From positions 1 to 33,135 of the forward strand of contig CALVXQ010000003.1 of NCBI GenBank assembly GCA_944371435.1: DNA of 33,135 nt, in the 5' to 3' direction. Positions 1 through 7,542 of the stretch are shown in pieces. A program made the position numbers and the translations under genes. Under the pieces are notes generated by a model. That model was not told the DNA's origin. It did no database searches and was given only the letters and a program-made list of their open reading frames with translations. The DNA is from an uncultured Bacilli bacterium. GTDB taxonomy: Bacteria; Bacillota_I; Bacilli_A; RF39; UBA660. The number at the start of each line of letters is the position of its first letter. The first letter of the stretch is position 1.

Positions 1-446
1 CCAATATTAACAGCAATTTTATAATATTTATCTTCCGACTTAAAGAAATTACCATTACTATCTTTGACTAAAGTTATATACCAATAACTAAAATTAAACT
101 CATGATCTGTATATGATATATTAACATCACTTACCCCTCTACTTGGAGCTTTTAAATTATCCCAGAGTTTTTTTACCTCTTCTTCTTTCTTAGAATCATA
201 TACAATATCCTTACTTTCTTTTAAAGCTATCTTATCAACCGCATTAAAAGAATCATACTTAGTAATAAATTCTTCGTCAATACTATCTAAACCACTTTCA
301 ATAAAAGCAAAACCTCCACAATCATTATCAGTTAATTCAACATCAGTATAATAATAAATATTGTCATTTAAGTTAATCATCTCTTCTTTATTTTCACAAC
401 CAGGTAAAAATAATAAACTTATCATAATTATTAAATATTTTTTCAT
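1..446 (-). CDS. Lipoprotein of unknown function, truncated at window edge
   Basis: This frame stays open from an ATG at 446 to base 1 and its 3' end is outside the window, so only about 148 residues are seen. The start is fixed by AGGAGA 6-9 bases upstream. The N-terminus is a short Lys-Lys start, a hydrophobic stretch and a lipobox LPGC, so the mature protein should be anchored on the outer face of the membrane through a diacylglyceryl cysteine. The mature part is acidic, with many Asp, Glu and Tyr and a run of charged residues (KKEEEVKKLWD). I do not recognise a family. It has its own promoter and is not part of the operon to its right. Confidence 0.8.
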   Translation of the reverse strand, partial: MKKYLIIMISLLFLPGCENKEEMINLNDNIYYYTDVELTDNDCGGFAFIESGLDSIDEEFITKYDSFNAVDKIALKESKDIVYDSKKEEEVKKLWDNLKAPSRGVSDVNISYTDHEFNFSYWYITLVKDSNGNFFKSEDKYYKIAVNI

Positions 447-462
447 AATAATCTCCTATTCA

Positions 463-468
463 ATTATA
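463..468 (-). promoter_or_regulatory. Extended -10 promoter for the truncated lipoprotein gene
   Basis: The minus strand reads TGTTATAAT, an extended -10 (TG-N-TATAAT), 17 bases before the start codon at 446. No good -35 lies at the right distance. Confidence 0.6.
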
Positions 469-549
469 ACATAGGTTTTTTGTTTATTATAAATAAATCA
501 GCAGGAAAAATTTAATATCTTGCTTACTTTTATACCACTATATTTAAAA

Positions 550-903
550 TTACTTCTTAACTTCTTTAACTATCCAAGTCATAATAATATCTACTATATA
601 ATCTATTTCTTTCCTACTTAGTTCTTTATCTTTAGCTATTTTATGCCATTTATAAAGACAAGAACGACAACAAGTTGCTGTTGCATGTTGAGCAATAAAT
701 ACCGGATGTCCCCTCATTGGTGTCTGTGCTCCATCATTTAAAATTACTTTAGGAGCTAATCTTTTAGTTATAAAAGTATAAGCATGTTCTTGAATAGTAT
801 CTAAACCTTTAGTTTTTACATAATCTATATCTTTTTCTTTTAAATGAAACTTACTTCTAAATTTAGATAGTTCTAATCTTTTTAATATATATTCTTTATT
901 CAT
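550..903 (-). CDS. DUF4186 family protein
   Basis: This is a 117-residue protein that I recognise as DUF4186 from its pattern: a basic N-terminus with SKFRSKFHL, then DTIQEHAYTFI and KRLAPK, then the core QTPMRGHPVFIAQHATATCC followed by RSCLYKWHKI. The adjacent Cys-Cys with a third Cys three residues on, and the His residues in the core, look like a metal site or catalytic centre, but the family's function is not known to me. There is no signal peptide, so it should be cytoplasmic. It lies 18 bases after the DHHW gene on the same strand and could be the last gene of that operon. The Shine-Dalgarno (AGAAAGAAG) is modest. No clear terminator follows. Confidence 0.88.
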   Translation of the reverse strand: MNKEYILKRLELSKFRSKFHLKEKDIDYVKTKGLDTIQEHAYTFITKRLAPKVILNDGAQTPMRGHPVFIAQHATATCCRSCLYKWHKIAKDKELSRKEIDYIVDIIMTWIVKEVKK

Positions 904-921
904 AATAATACTTCTTTCTAA

Positions 922-2001
922 TTAAAATATCTTTAACATATCACTACTATTTATAATAGAAGTATTATATAAAATTAATATATCTTGATTATCAAAAGTT
1001 ATATAATCACTTAATAGATTCATATTCATATATCTTAAATCTACTAAAGTTATTTTTTTATATCCTTCGATTAATAAAGGAGCTAGACTACTACTAAATG
1101 AATCTCTAAATATAATAAGTTCTTTTTTACTTGTATTAGAATTATTAGTAATTTCAATAAGAGCTGATGAACCACCTAAGAAAACATCGTAAGAATCCAT
1201 TTTACCTAAAGAAGATTCTTCATAAACTGTATTTAATTTACTTTCAATATCATAAACACTAGCAGCATCGATTATATCATTAGTTAAATAAGTTAATTTA
1301 TCAAAAGGTACTTTAAGTCCTATCTGACCATAATAAGTTCCTTTAAATTCTGTAAATTCATGTCTCTTGTAATCTTTATCTTTAATCTTAAAACCCATAC
1401 TACTACTTAATAAATCTACTATCTCATCTAATGTTTCTTGTTTCCAATGAATATCTGTATAATAATAATTAGAAAGTTCTAACTTATCAGTCAAATCAAT
1501 ATATTCCATATAATCTAAACCTTGATTAACCATACTAAATAATAAATCATAATCAATTTTTAAATATTTATTACTAGAATAATAATTTTTATCCGGAATA
1601 ATACTATAATAAACATTCATATCTTTTAAATAAGTATTATATAATAAATTCATTTTATCTATAAAAGTATTTACTTTATTTATATTTAATGGATAATCTA
1701 TTTTAATTATTTGGCCATCTTCGATAAAAAGATTATTATTATCAAGTTTACCTAATATATTATATTGAACCCAAGCTTTTAGGCCCCGAAAATAATCTCG
1801 CCAGACAAATTGATCAGAACTATAATCTTCAATACTTGCAAATACACTAGCGTCTAGCAAACCACTCAAAGTTATATCAGGAAATTTAGTTAAATATCTT
1901 CGTTCACTATCTGATATATCAATATCTTTAACGATAATATTTAATAAAAACAGACCACAAACGATAATTATAAATAAGATTGTTATTATTTTATTCTTCA
2001 T
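922..2001 (-). CDS. DHHW/AlgJ-like protein, partner of the MBOAT acyltransferase
   Basis: The protein has one N-terminal membrane segment (about residues 5-24) and an extracytoplasmic SGNH-like domain. Diagnostic pieces are TDIHWK (about 182-187, the DHHW-type motif), GGSSALIEI (about 276-284) and IFRDSFSSSLAPLL (about 297-310), which fits the DHHW/AlgX-AlgJ group. Members work with MBOAT proteins to transfer acetyl or other acyl groups to extracellular polysaccharides; here the MBOAT gene ends only 8 bases upstream, supporting one operon. Two ATGs are in tandem at 2004 and 2001. AGGTG lies 2 bases before the first and 5 before the second, so I take 2001. The motif reads DIHW in place of DHHW. 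The actual polymer and acyl group cannot be read from the sequence. Confidence 0.85.
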   Translation of the reverse strand: MKNKIITILFIIIVCGLFLLNIIVKDIDISDSERRYLTKFPDITLSGLLDASVFASIEDYSSDQFVWRDYFRGLKAWVQYNILGKLDNNNLFIEDGQIIKIDYPLNINKVNTFIDKMNLLYNTYLKDMNVYYSIIPDKNYYSSNKYLKIDYDLLFSMVNQGLDYMEYIDLTDKLELSNYYYTDIHWKQETLDEIVDLLSSSMGFKIKDKDYKRHEFTEFKGTYYGQIGLKVPFDKLTYLTNDIIDAASVYDIESKLNTVYEESSLGKMDSYDVFLGGSSALIEITNNSNTSKKELIIFRDSFSSSLAPLLIEGYKKITLVDLRYMNMNLLSDYITFDNQDILILYNTSIINSSDMLKIF

Positions 2002-2009
2002 CATATCAC

Positions 2010-3407
2010 CTAAAATCTAAAATATAAAAATGGATTAAAAGAAGCATCTATTAAGAAAGCAGTTATAATAATTAAAAGTAACATACTACCACTTATTTCT
2101 AAGAAAGAACCTATATAACGTAGTTTTGGTTTACTAAAGATTTTTTGCCAATATTTTACAACTGGAGTAGCAAAAATAATACCACATAATAAAACAACTA
2201 AATAACTTCTTAAATAATATATAGTACTAAAGTTACTAAATGGTAAGTTATTAAAGCCAAATATACTCTTTAAGAATACAACAATTTCACTTAAACTCTC
2301 AGAGTTAAAAATAATAAAACTTATTAAAACTAAGAAAAGGGTATAAATATGACTAAATATGCGATGCTTATCTAAGAAATCTTTTAATAAATATTTTTCT
2401 ATTATTAAAAGAATACCAAAATATACGCCCCAGATAATAAAATTCCAAGCAGCTCCATGCCAGAATCCTGTTAAGAACCAAACAATAAATATATTTCTAA
2501 TATGTTTTAAAATTCCTTTGCGACTACCACCTAGAGGAATATAGACATAATCTCTAAAAAAGCTAGATAAAGAAATATGCCATCTACGCCAAAAATCAGT
2601 AATACTTTTAGCAATAAAAGGATAATTAAAATTTTCTAAGAAATGGAAGCCAAACATTTTTCCTAAACCAATAGCCATATCACTATAGCCTGAAAAATCA
2701 AAGTATATCTGAAGAGTCTCACTTACTGCTATTATTAAATAAGTTAAGATTGCTTTATCTGGTATATTACCTAATAAAGATACTAAAGAACCTAACTCAT
2801 TGGCTATTAATACTTTTTTAGCTAGACCAATAATAAATCTGATTACTCCACTTCCAAATTCATCAAAACTACATTTTCTTTTCTTTAATTCATCATCGAT
2901 ATCACTATATCTGACAATCGGACCAGCAATTAATTGAAAAAATAAAGAAACATATGTACAAAAATCGATAAGATTTTTACTTGCTTTTACCTTATTAGTA
3001 TAAACATCAACAACATAACTCAAAGTTTGAAATGTAAAAAAGCTAATTCCGATTGGCATTACAATATTTAAAAAGGGAATATTAGTATTAAAAATATTAT
3101 TTATATTATCGATAAAAAAGTTAAGATATTTAAAATACATAAGAAGTCCAATATTAGTTACAATAGCAGTTATAAAAACAATCTTAGCTAATTTTTTGTT
3201 ACGATATTTATCTATTAATAAACCGTAAATGAAATTCATTAAACATGATAATAATAAGATAATTAGAAATTTACCCTCCCCATAAAAGTAAAAAAATAAA
3301 CTACTTATTAACAAACATAAATTTTTAAATTTATTAGGAATTATAAAATAAATAATTAATACTATAGGCAGAAAATAGTATAGAAATGTTATACTTGAAA
3401 AAACCAT
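2010..3407 (-). CDS. MBOAT family O-acyltransferase (AlgI/PatA-like)
   Basis: This is a polytopic membrane protein of 465 residues that should move acyl groups across the membrane for O-acylation of a cell-surface or secreted polysaccharide. Family signs are the opening VFSSITFLYYFLP, FDFSGYSDMAIGLG (about 237-249), DFWRRWHISLSSFFRDYVYIPLGG (split here as DFWRRWHISL at 271-280 and FRDYVYIPLGG at 284-294), and GFWHGAAWNF (314-323) with the conserved His at about 317; His277 is also conserved. Tandem ATGs occur at 3410 and 3407; GGAGG ends 3 bases before the first and 6 before the second, so 3407 is the better start. A terminator's U-tract runs directly into this Shine-Dalgarno, so expression probably depends on read-through from the lipoprotein gene. 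The DHHW gene follows. Confidence 0.93.
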   Translation of the reverse strand: MVFSSITFLYYFLPIVLIIYFIIPNKFKNLCLLISSLFFYFYGEGKFLIILLLSCLMNFIYGLLIDKYRNKKLAKIVFITAIVTNIGLLMYFKYLNFFIDNINNIFNTNIPFLNIVMPIGISFFTFQTLSYVVDVYTNKVKASKNLIDFCTYVSLFFQLIAGPIVRYSDIDDELKKRKCSFDEFGSGVIRFIIGLAKKVLIANELGSLVSLLGNIPDKAILTYLIIAVSETLQIYFDFSGYSDMAIGLGKMFGFHFLENFNYPFIAKSITDFWRRWHISLSSFFRDYVYIPLGGSRKGILKHIRNIFIVWFLTGFWHGAAWNFIIWGVYFGILLIIEKYLLKDFLDKHRIFSHIYTLFLVLISFIIFNSESLSEIVVFLKSIFGFNNLPFSNFSTIYYLRSYLVVLLCGIIFATPVVKYWQKIFSKPKLRYIGSFLEISGSMLLLIIITAFLIDASFNPFLYFRF

Positions 3408-3417
3408 CATTTACCTC

Positions 3418-3443
3418 CAAAAAAAAGTCTTCACAAGAAGACT
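3418..3443 (-). terminator. Hairpin plus U-tract between lipoprotein and MBOAT genes
   Basis: On the minus strand AGTCTTC and GAAGACT form a 7-bp stem with a TTGT loop, followed by eight Ts. The upstream gene's stop codon (3444-3442) overlaps the stem, and the T-run ends exactly where GGAGG of the MBOAT gene begins. It looks like an intrinsic terminator or attenuator inside the operon. Confidence 0.75.
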
Positions 3444-3900
3444 ATAAATTTTTAAAATTATTCAATATTTTATCAGCAGTATCATTTGAAGCCATAATTA
3501 GAATTATAACATCATCGTTACTATCAACGATTACTTTTTCTGCTTCAACACATACCCATTTAGCTGGATTAACATTGTCTTTTATCTCTTGTTTAGCTTG
3601 TTCTATATCAACGCCATCAGCTACTCTTAAGACAACAACTGAATGGGCAATCGAACTTATTAATGGTTCTGATGCGATTGCTTCTTTAAAATCAATAGTA
3701 TCAACACCTAAATAATAAGCCATATTATCTTTAGTAATTTGCGTATTATTTAAACTTGGTAGTTCATCTTCGCCAAAGCCTTCATAAACCTTAGCAAGTA
3801 TATCTTCTAAGGACATATCTAAAGTTTCTTTTTTACCACAGCCAGTAAGAACTACTAGTAAAGCACTAAATACTAAAAATATGCTAAAAATCTTTTTCAT
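3442..3900 (-). CDS. Lipoprotein, probably DUF4358 family
   Basis: The 152-residue product opens with a type II signal peptide (MKKIF, hydrophobic core, LTGC lipobox at about 18-21), so it should be a membrane-anchored lipoprotein. The mature part has a pattern I associate with DUF4358: ITKDNMAYYLG, then EAIASEPLISSIAHSVVVLRV, then NVNPAKWVCVEAEKV and a final strand DDVIILIMAS. The family assignment is from memory of the motif and is moderate. It is first in an operon with the MBOAT and DHHW genes, so a role in surface polysaccharide acylation is a fair inference. The start is fixed by TAGGAGG. A strong promoter sits just upstream. Confidence 0.8.
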   Translation of the reverse strand: MKKIFSIFLVFSALLVVLTGCGKKETLDMSLEDILAKVYEGFGEDELPSLNNTQITKDNMAYYLGVDTIDFKEAIASEPLISSIAHSVVVLRVADGVDIEQAKQEIKDNVNPAKWVCVEAEKVIVDSNDDVIILIMASNDTADKILNNFKNL

Positions 3901-3918
3901 ACTTCAACCTCCTACGGC

Positions 3919-3947
3919 ATTATACTATTGCTGATTATTATTTGCAA
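3919..3947 (-). promoter_or_regulatory. Sigma-A promoter of the O-acylation operon
   Basis: The minus strand has TTGCAA (3947-3942), a 17-base spacer and a perfect TATAAT (3924-3919). No TG precedes the -10. The transcript would start about 12 bases before the start codon. Confidence 0.82.
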
Positions 3948-3955
3948 GTAAAAAT

Positions 3956-4225
3956 TTATCTTTGTTTTTTACTATACATTTCATCATAAATAGAATCTAG
4001 GTAACTAGCTTCTTCTAAAGTTTTACAGTCAATAGCAAATTTAGAAAGATATAAACCAGTATTTAATTTTACCTGTAACTTATCTATAGCCATTTTAAGA
4101 ATTCTGATACGATTAGAAATGGTTCCAAACTCTTCTAAATCAGCATTATTTTTATATCTTTCGAATTCACGAGATAATATTTCTGATAAAAATATTATTT
4201 GTTTTTCTATTTCTTGCATATCCAT
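3956..4225 (-). CDS. Small hypothetical cytoplasmic protein
   Basis: The product is 89 residues starting MDMQEIEKQ, chosen because GGAAGG lies 7 bases before the ATG at 4225; a longer reading from a TTG at 4243 would place this ribosome site inside the gene. The first two thirds are predicted helical and charged (ILSREFERYKNNADLEEF, then RIRILKMAIDKLQVKL), giving a possible coiled coil; the C-terminus is polar. I do not recognise a family. It is transcribed away from the Y-family polymerase gene, with which it shares a 105-base divergent promoter region. Confidence 0.7.
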   Translation of the reverse strand: MDMQEIEKQIIFLSEILSREFERYKNNADLEEFGTISNRIRILKMAIDKLQVKLNTGLYLSKFAIDCKTLEEASYLDSIYDEMYSKKQR

Positions 4226-4257
4226 GAAATTTCCTTCCTTCAATTAAATGTATTCCT

Positions 4258-4263
4258 ATTCTA
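4258..4263 (-). promoter_or_regulatory. Extended -10 for the 89-residue protein gene
   Basis: The minus strand reads TGATAGAAT, one base off an ideal extended -10, 32 bases before the start codon at 4225. The -35 region is poor. Confidence 0.45.
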
Positions 4264-4304
4264 TCACATTTAACATAAATTACCTAATTTATTGAACATA
4301 TAAA

Positions 4305-4313
4305 TGGTATAAT
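4305..4313 (+). promoter_or_regulatory. Extended -10 promoter for the Y-family polymerase operon
   Basis: TGGTATAAT is a perfect extended -10, 17 bases before the start codon at 4331. GAACATAT at 4294-4301, just upstream, matches the left half of the Firmicute LexA box (GAAC-N4-GTTC) but the right half is AAAT, so damage control through LexA is only a possibility. Confidence 0.65.
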
Positions 4314-4330
4314 AAGAAAAGGAGGTTTGT

Positions 4331-5578
4331 ATGCAAGAAAGAAATATCCTTTGTATCGATTTAAAAAGTTTTTTTGCCTCCGTTGAATGTCTAAAAAGAA
4401 AAATAGATCCTTTTAAAGTTAATTTAGTAGTAGCTAATCCTAAACAAGGTCAAGGTGCTATTACCTTAGCAGTTACCCCACATTTAAAAAGTCTAGGCGT
4501 TAAATCAAGGGGACGTTTATATGAGATACCTAAAGAAGTTAAATATATAATTGCAGAACCTCATATGGCTTCCTATATTGAGTATAGTAAAAAAGTAGTT
4601 AATATCTACTTGAATTTTGTAGCCGAAGAAGATTTACATATTTATTCAATCGATGAATGTTTTCTTGATTTAACTAATTATTTGAAACTGTATAATAAAA
4701 CTGATTATGAAATAGCACAAGACATTTTAAATACTATTTATAATGAAACTGGATTAACTGCTACCTGTGGAATTGGTCCTAATATGTTATTAGCTAAAGT
4801 AGCTATGGATACAGAAGCTAAGAAGTATAAAAATGGGATTGCAAAATGGACTTATGCTGATGTTAAAACTAAATTATGGAGTATTAATCCTTTATCTAAA
4901 ATGTGGTCAATCGGGCCACGAATGGAAAAAAGATTAAATGGCTTAGGATTATATACGATTGGCGATATTGCTAATTATGATAAAAACAAATTAAAAGATA
5001 AATTTGGGGTTATTGGCGAAGAATTATGGTTACATGCTAATGGAATTGATAACTCAGTAATTAGTGATTGGAAAGAAGCACCTAAAGATTTAAGCTATTC
5101 CCATTCACAAGTGCTATTCAAAGATTATAATGGCAATAACATAAGATTAATAATTACGGAAATGGTTGAAGTAATTACTAAAAGATTAAGAGAAAATCAT
5201 AAACAAACAGGTTTAATTGGTCTTAATATTGGGTATTCTAAGAATATTGGTGGTGGTTTCTATCACTCTATAAAAACAGTACCTACTAAATCTTCACGAG
5301 AAATTCTTAGAGTCTGTTTAAATATATTTGATAGATATTATACTAATTTACCAATTAGAAAAGTTAGTATCGTAGCCGGAAGATTAACTGATGATGATTC
5401 TTTTCAACTAAATTTATTTGAAGATTATAACAAAATTGTCGAAGATAATAAATTAAATGAAACAATCGATGAAGTTAAAAATAAATATGGTAAAAATAGT
5501 ATTCTAAAAGCTTCAGCTTTATTAGACGACTCCACTGCTATCGAAAGAAATAAAAAGATAGGAGGTCATAATGCCTAA
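4331..5578 (+). CDS. Y-family DNA polymerase (UvrX/DinB-like translesion polymerase)
   Basis: The 415-residue product is a translesion polymerase that copies damaged templates with low fidelity. The catalytic acids are visible: Asp10 in CIDLKSFFAS and Asp108-Glu109 in YSIDECFLDLT, which bind the two metal ions. A helix-hairpin-helix-type thumb (WSIGPRMEKRLNGLGLYTIGDIA, here about residues 193-215) and the little-finger region follow. Near the C-terminus QLNLF (about 364) is a typical beta-clamp binding motif. The AAGGAGG ribosome site is strong. Its last 8 bases overlap the YolD-like gene, the same pairing as B. subtilis YqjW/YqjX and UvrX/YolD. Such cassettes are often SOS-controlled or carried by mobile elements; here only half a LexA box is visible. 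Confidence 0.93.
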   Translation: MQERNILCIDLKSFFASVECLKRKIDPFKVNLVVANPKQGQGAITLAVTPHLKSLGVKSRGRLYEIPKEVKYIIAEPHMASYIEYSKKVVNIYLNFVAEEDLHIYSIDECFLDLTNYLKLYNKTDYEIAQDILNTIYNETGLTATCGIGPNMLLAKVAMDTEAKKYKNGIAKWTYADVKTKLWSINPLSKMWSIGPRMEKRLNGLGLYTIGDIANYDKNKLKDKFGVIGEELWLHANGIDNSVISDWKEAPKDLSYSHSQVLFKDYNGNNIRLIITEMVEVITKRLRENHKQTGLIGLNIGYSKNIGGGFYHSIKTVPTKSSREILRVCLNIFDRYYTNLPIRKVSIVAGRLTDDDSFQLNLFEDYNKIVEDNKLNETIDEVKNKYGKNSILKASALLDDSTAIERNKKIGGHNA

Positions 5579-5888
5579 AAAAAGTCGCGAAGAAATAATA
5601 TGGCAACCATTTAATTCTTTAGTACCTTTAAATTCTCTTAAAAAAACAATTGATAAAAATAAAGTAAAAATCCCTAAACCTGTATTATCTCCTGATCAAA
5701 TAAAAGATTTGGAAGAAAAAATATTAGATAGTTATTATAGTAAAGAAGAAATAATTATTACTTACTATCGCGAAGGATTCCTATATAAAGTAAAAGCGTA
5801 TATAAAATATATCGATAAGTTAAAAAAACAATTAATACTAAGTAATGGTTTAATAATATATTTTAAACAAGTAATAGCAATATCTTAA
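5571..5888 (+). CDS. YolD-like protein
   Basis: A 105-residue basic protein that starts inside the end of the polymerase gene with AGGAGG 5-6 bases before its ATG, so the two are translationally coupled. The opening (KKSREEIIWQPFNSLVPL) and the small beta-rich C-terminal half (ITYYREGFLYKVKAYIKYID ... LILSNGLIIYF) fit the YolD-like family. Members are found beside Y-family polymerases and are thought to assist or control them; the mechanism is not known to me. A terminator follows 6 bases after the stop. Confidence 0.85.
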   Translation: MPKKSREEIIWQPFNSLVPLNSLKKTIDKNKVKIPKPVLSPDQIKDLEEKILDSYYSKEEIIITYYREGFLYKVKAYIKYIDKLKKQLILSNGLIIYFKQVIAIS

Positions 5889-5894
5889 ATACCT

Positions 5895-5923
5895 AACTTC
5901 AAACGAAGTTTCTTTTTTTATTT
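5895..5923 (+). terminator. Intrinsic terminator after the polymerase-YolD pair
   Basis: AACTTC (5895-5900) pairs with GAAGTT (5905-5910) around an AAAC loop, followed by TCTTTTTTTATTT. Confidence 0.8.
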
Positions 5924-5932
5924 AGAAATTTA

Positions 5933-5941
5933 TGATATATT
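5933..5941 (+). promoter_or_regulatory. Extended -10 promoter for the sortase operon
   Basis: TGATATATT is a near-ideal extended -10, 28 bases before the sortase start. No convincing -35. Confidence 0.55.
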
Positions 5942-5969
5942 ATTTATGTAAGATAGAAAGTGGTACCTA

Positions 5970-7535
5970 ATGCAGAAGATATTAATTGAAATTAAAGATG
6001 ATACGTTAGAATTTACAAGTTTAGTTAAATTAAAACCTAATACTAGTAATTTATTAAATACGAATATTATTTCTAATAATGAATTATTATTCTCTTTAAG
6101 TTATTTAAACGAAAATTATAATATAGTTAATTTATTTATTAAAGAATTATGTCAAGATAAAAAAATTAAGAAAATTTGCATTAGTAATATGTCTTTAGTA
6201 AGTACTATTTGTCATCTCGTAAATAATGTTAATATCGAAGAAATAGATATTCAGGAAGAAGTAAATATATCTTATGAAGCTTATGAAGCTTTAATTACTA
6301 TCCCCTCTTTGATAAAGATTGTTTGTTTTACCATACCTACTTATATGTTAGATTTATTTGATCAAAAAAATATTATTGTCGAATCACGGCAAGAAGTATT
6401 GTTCACTTCTAAGTTTATGGAAGATAATAATTTAACTTCTTATTCAAATATATATTATAAAGAAAAAATTAATTTTAATACTATTACGGAAGAAGATTTA
6501 GAAGATTTTAAAACATTCTTAAAAATCAATAAGTATTTAAAGACTATATATCTTAATACTTCTCTTAAAGAATTTGTAAATAAAGTTGTTGAAGTTTTAG
6601 TTAGTTATCGTTTAAAAAAAGTCAAAATAATTATTTTAGATGATAATATTAATAAAGTTAATGCGGATAATTTAAGAGAACTTAATAAAAAATATAGTAA
6701 ATATCTGATAATTAGAATATCTTATTCGAAAGAATATATTAAAAAGAATTATTTAAAACAGATAATATTAACTACTTTTTCTTATTGTTTAATAATTATT
6801 ATTGGCATTGTTGCTATGACATTTAGTTATATTTTTATTAGTAATTATCAATCAGAACAAAACTTAATAGCTATTCAAGAAGAAATAGATAATATATTAA
6901 AAGATTATCCTAATCATGATATTACTCCCCCAACAACTACTCCTGATGGAGATGTTCCAAGTATTCCTACTCTTACTCCTAATGAAGCTTATTTAAGTTT
7001 AAAAGAAATCAATGATGATACAGTAGGTTGGTTAACTGTACCTGGTACTAATATCGATTATCCTGTTGTTAAAACTACTGACAATGATTATTACTTAACT
7101 CATAATTTTAAAAAACAAAAGGATTATAATGGTTGGGTATTTATGCATTATTTAAACAATGATACTACCTTAGATAAAAATACTATTCTATTTGCCCATA
7201 ATCGTTATTATAGCGGTTTAATGTTTGGAACTCTAAACAATGTAAATAACGAAGATTGGTATAGTAATACTGAAGAAAATTTAATTACTTTTAATACTAT
7301 TTATAACAATTATCAATGGGAAGTATTCTCTATTTATAGTATTAAAGTAACAGCAGATTATCTAAAAACAATTTTTGATAGTGATGAAGAATGGTTAGAA
7401 TTTATTGACTTACTAAAAAGTAGAAGTGTTTTTACAAGTGATATTGAAATAGGACCAGATGATAAAATATTAACTCTATCAACTTGTTTAGAAAATAATA
7501 AAAGATTAGTAGTTCATGCCGTATTAAGAAAGTAG
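5970..7535 (+). CDS. Class B sortase with a large N-terminal cytoplasmic domain
   Basis: Of 521 residues the last 190 form a class B sortase, a transpeptidase that attaches proteins to the cell wall or to each other: NDDTVGWLTVPGTNIDYPVV (about 348-367), catalytic His410 in FAHNRYYSGLMFGTL, Cys506 in LTLSTC and Arg512. One membrane segment lies at about 263-291, then a Thr/Pro-rich spacer (DITPPTTTPDG). Unusually, about 260 residues precede the membrane segment and should be cytoplasmic. They show alternating short strands and helices with hydrophobic periodicity (for example KKIKKICISNMSLVSTICHL), loosely like a leucine-rich repeat; I cannot name the fold. Ordinary SrtB proteins are about 230-250 residues. 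The Shine-Dalgarno (AAAGTGG) is weak. The 1007-residue gene follows after 7 bases. No sorting-signal substrate is seen in the window. Confidence 0.9.
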   Translation: MQKILIEIKDDTLEFTSLVKLKPNTSNLLNTNIISNNELLFSLSYLNENYNIVNLFIKELCQDKKIKKICISNMSLVSTICHLVNNVNIEEIDIQEEVNISYEAYEALITIPSLIKIVCFTIPTYMLDLFDQKNIIVESRQEVLFTSKFMEDNNLTSYSNIYYKEKINFNTITEEDLEDFKTFLKINKYLKTIYLNTSLKEFVNKVVEVLVSYRLKKVKIIILDDNINKVNADNLRELNKKYSKYLIIRISYSKEYIKKNYLKQIILTTFSYCLIIIIGIVAMTFSYIFISNYQSEQNLIAIQEEIDNILKDYPNHDITPPTTTPDGDVPSIPTLTPNEAYLSLKEINDDTVGWLTVPGTNIDYPVVKTTDNDYYLTHNFKKQKDYNGWVFMHYLNNDTTLDKNTILFAHNRYYSGLMFGTLNNVNNEDWYSNTEENLITFNTIYNNYQWEVFSIYSIKVTADYLKTIFDSDEEWLEFIDLLKSRSVFTSDIEIGPDDKILTLSTCLENNKRLVVHAVLRK

Positions 7536-7542
7536 GTGTCTT

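Noticed and set aside
481-545. Terminator after the DUF4186 gene
   Set aside because: The AGCAAG...CCTGCT pairing is short, has a mismatch and no proper U-tract.
2359-2544. Plus-strand open frame inside the MBOAT gene
   Set aside because: It is an antisense shadow of a strongly supported gene with no ribosome site or family likeness. The same applies to the frames at 3386-3715, 12334-12561, 15902-16099, 20169-20360, 26389-26571, 28340-28588 and 29540-29821.
4291-4302. A full LexA operator before the polymerase gene
   Set aside because: Only the left half-site GAACATAT is present; the right half reads AAAT and not GTTC.
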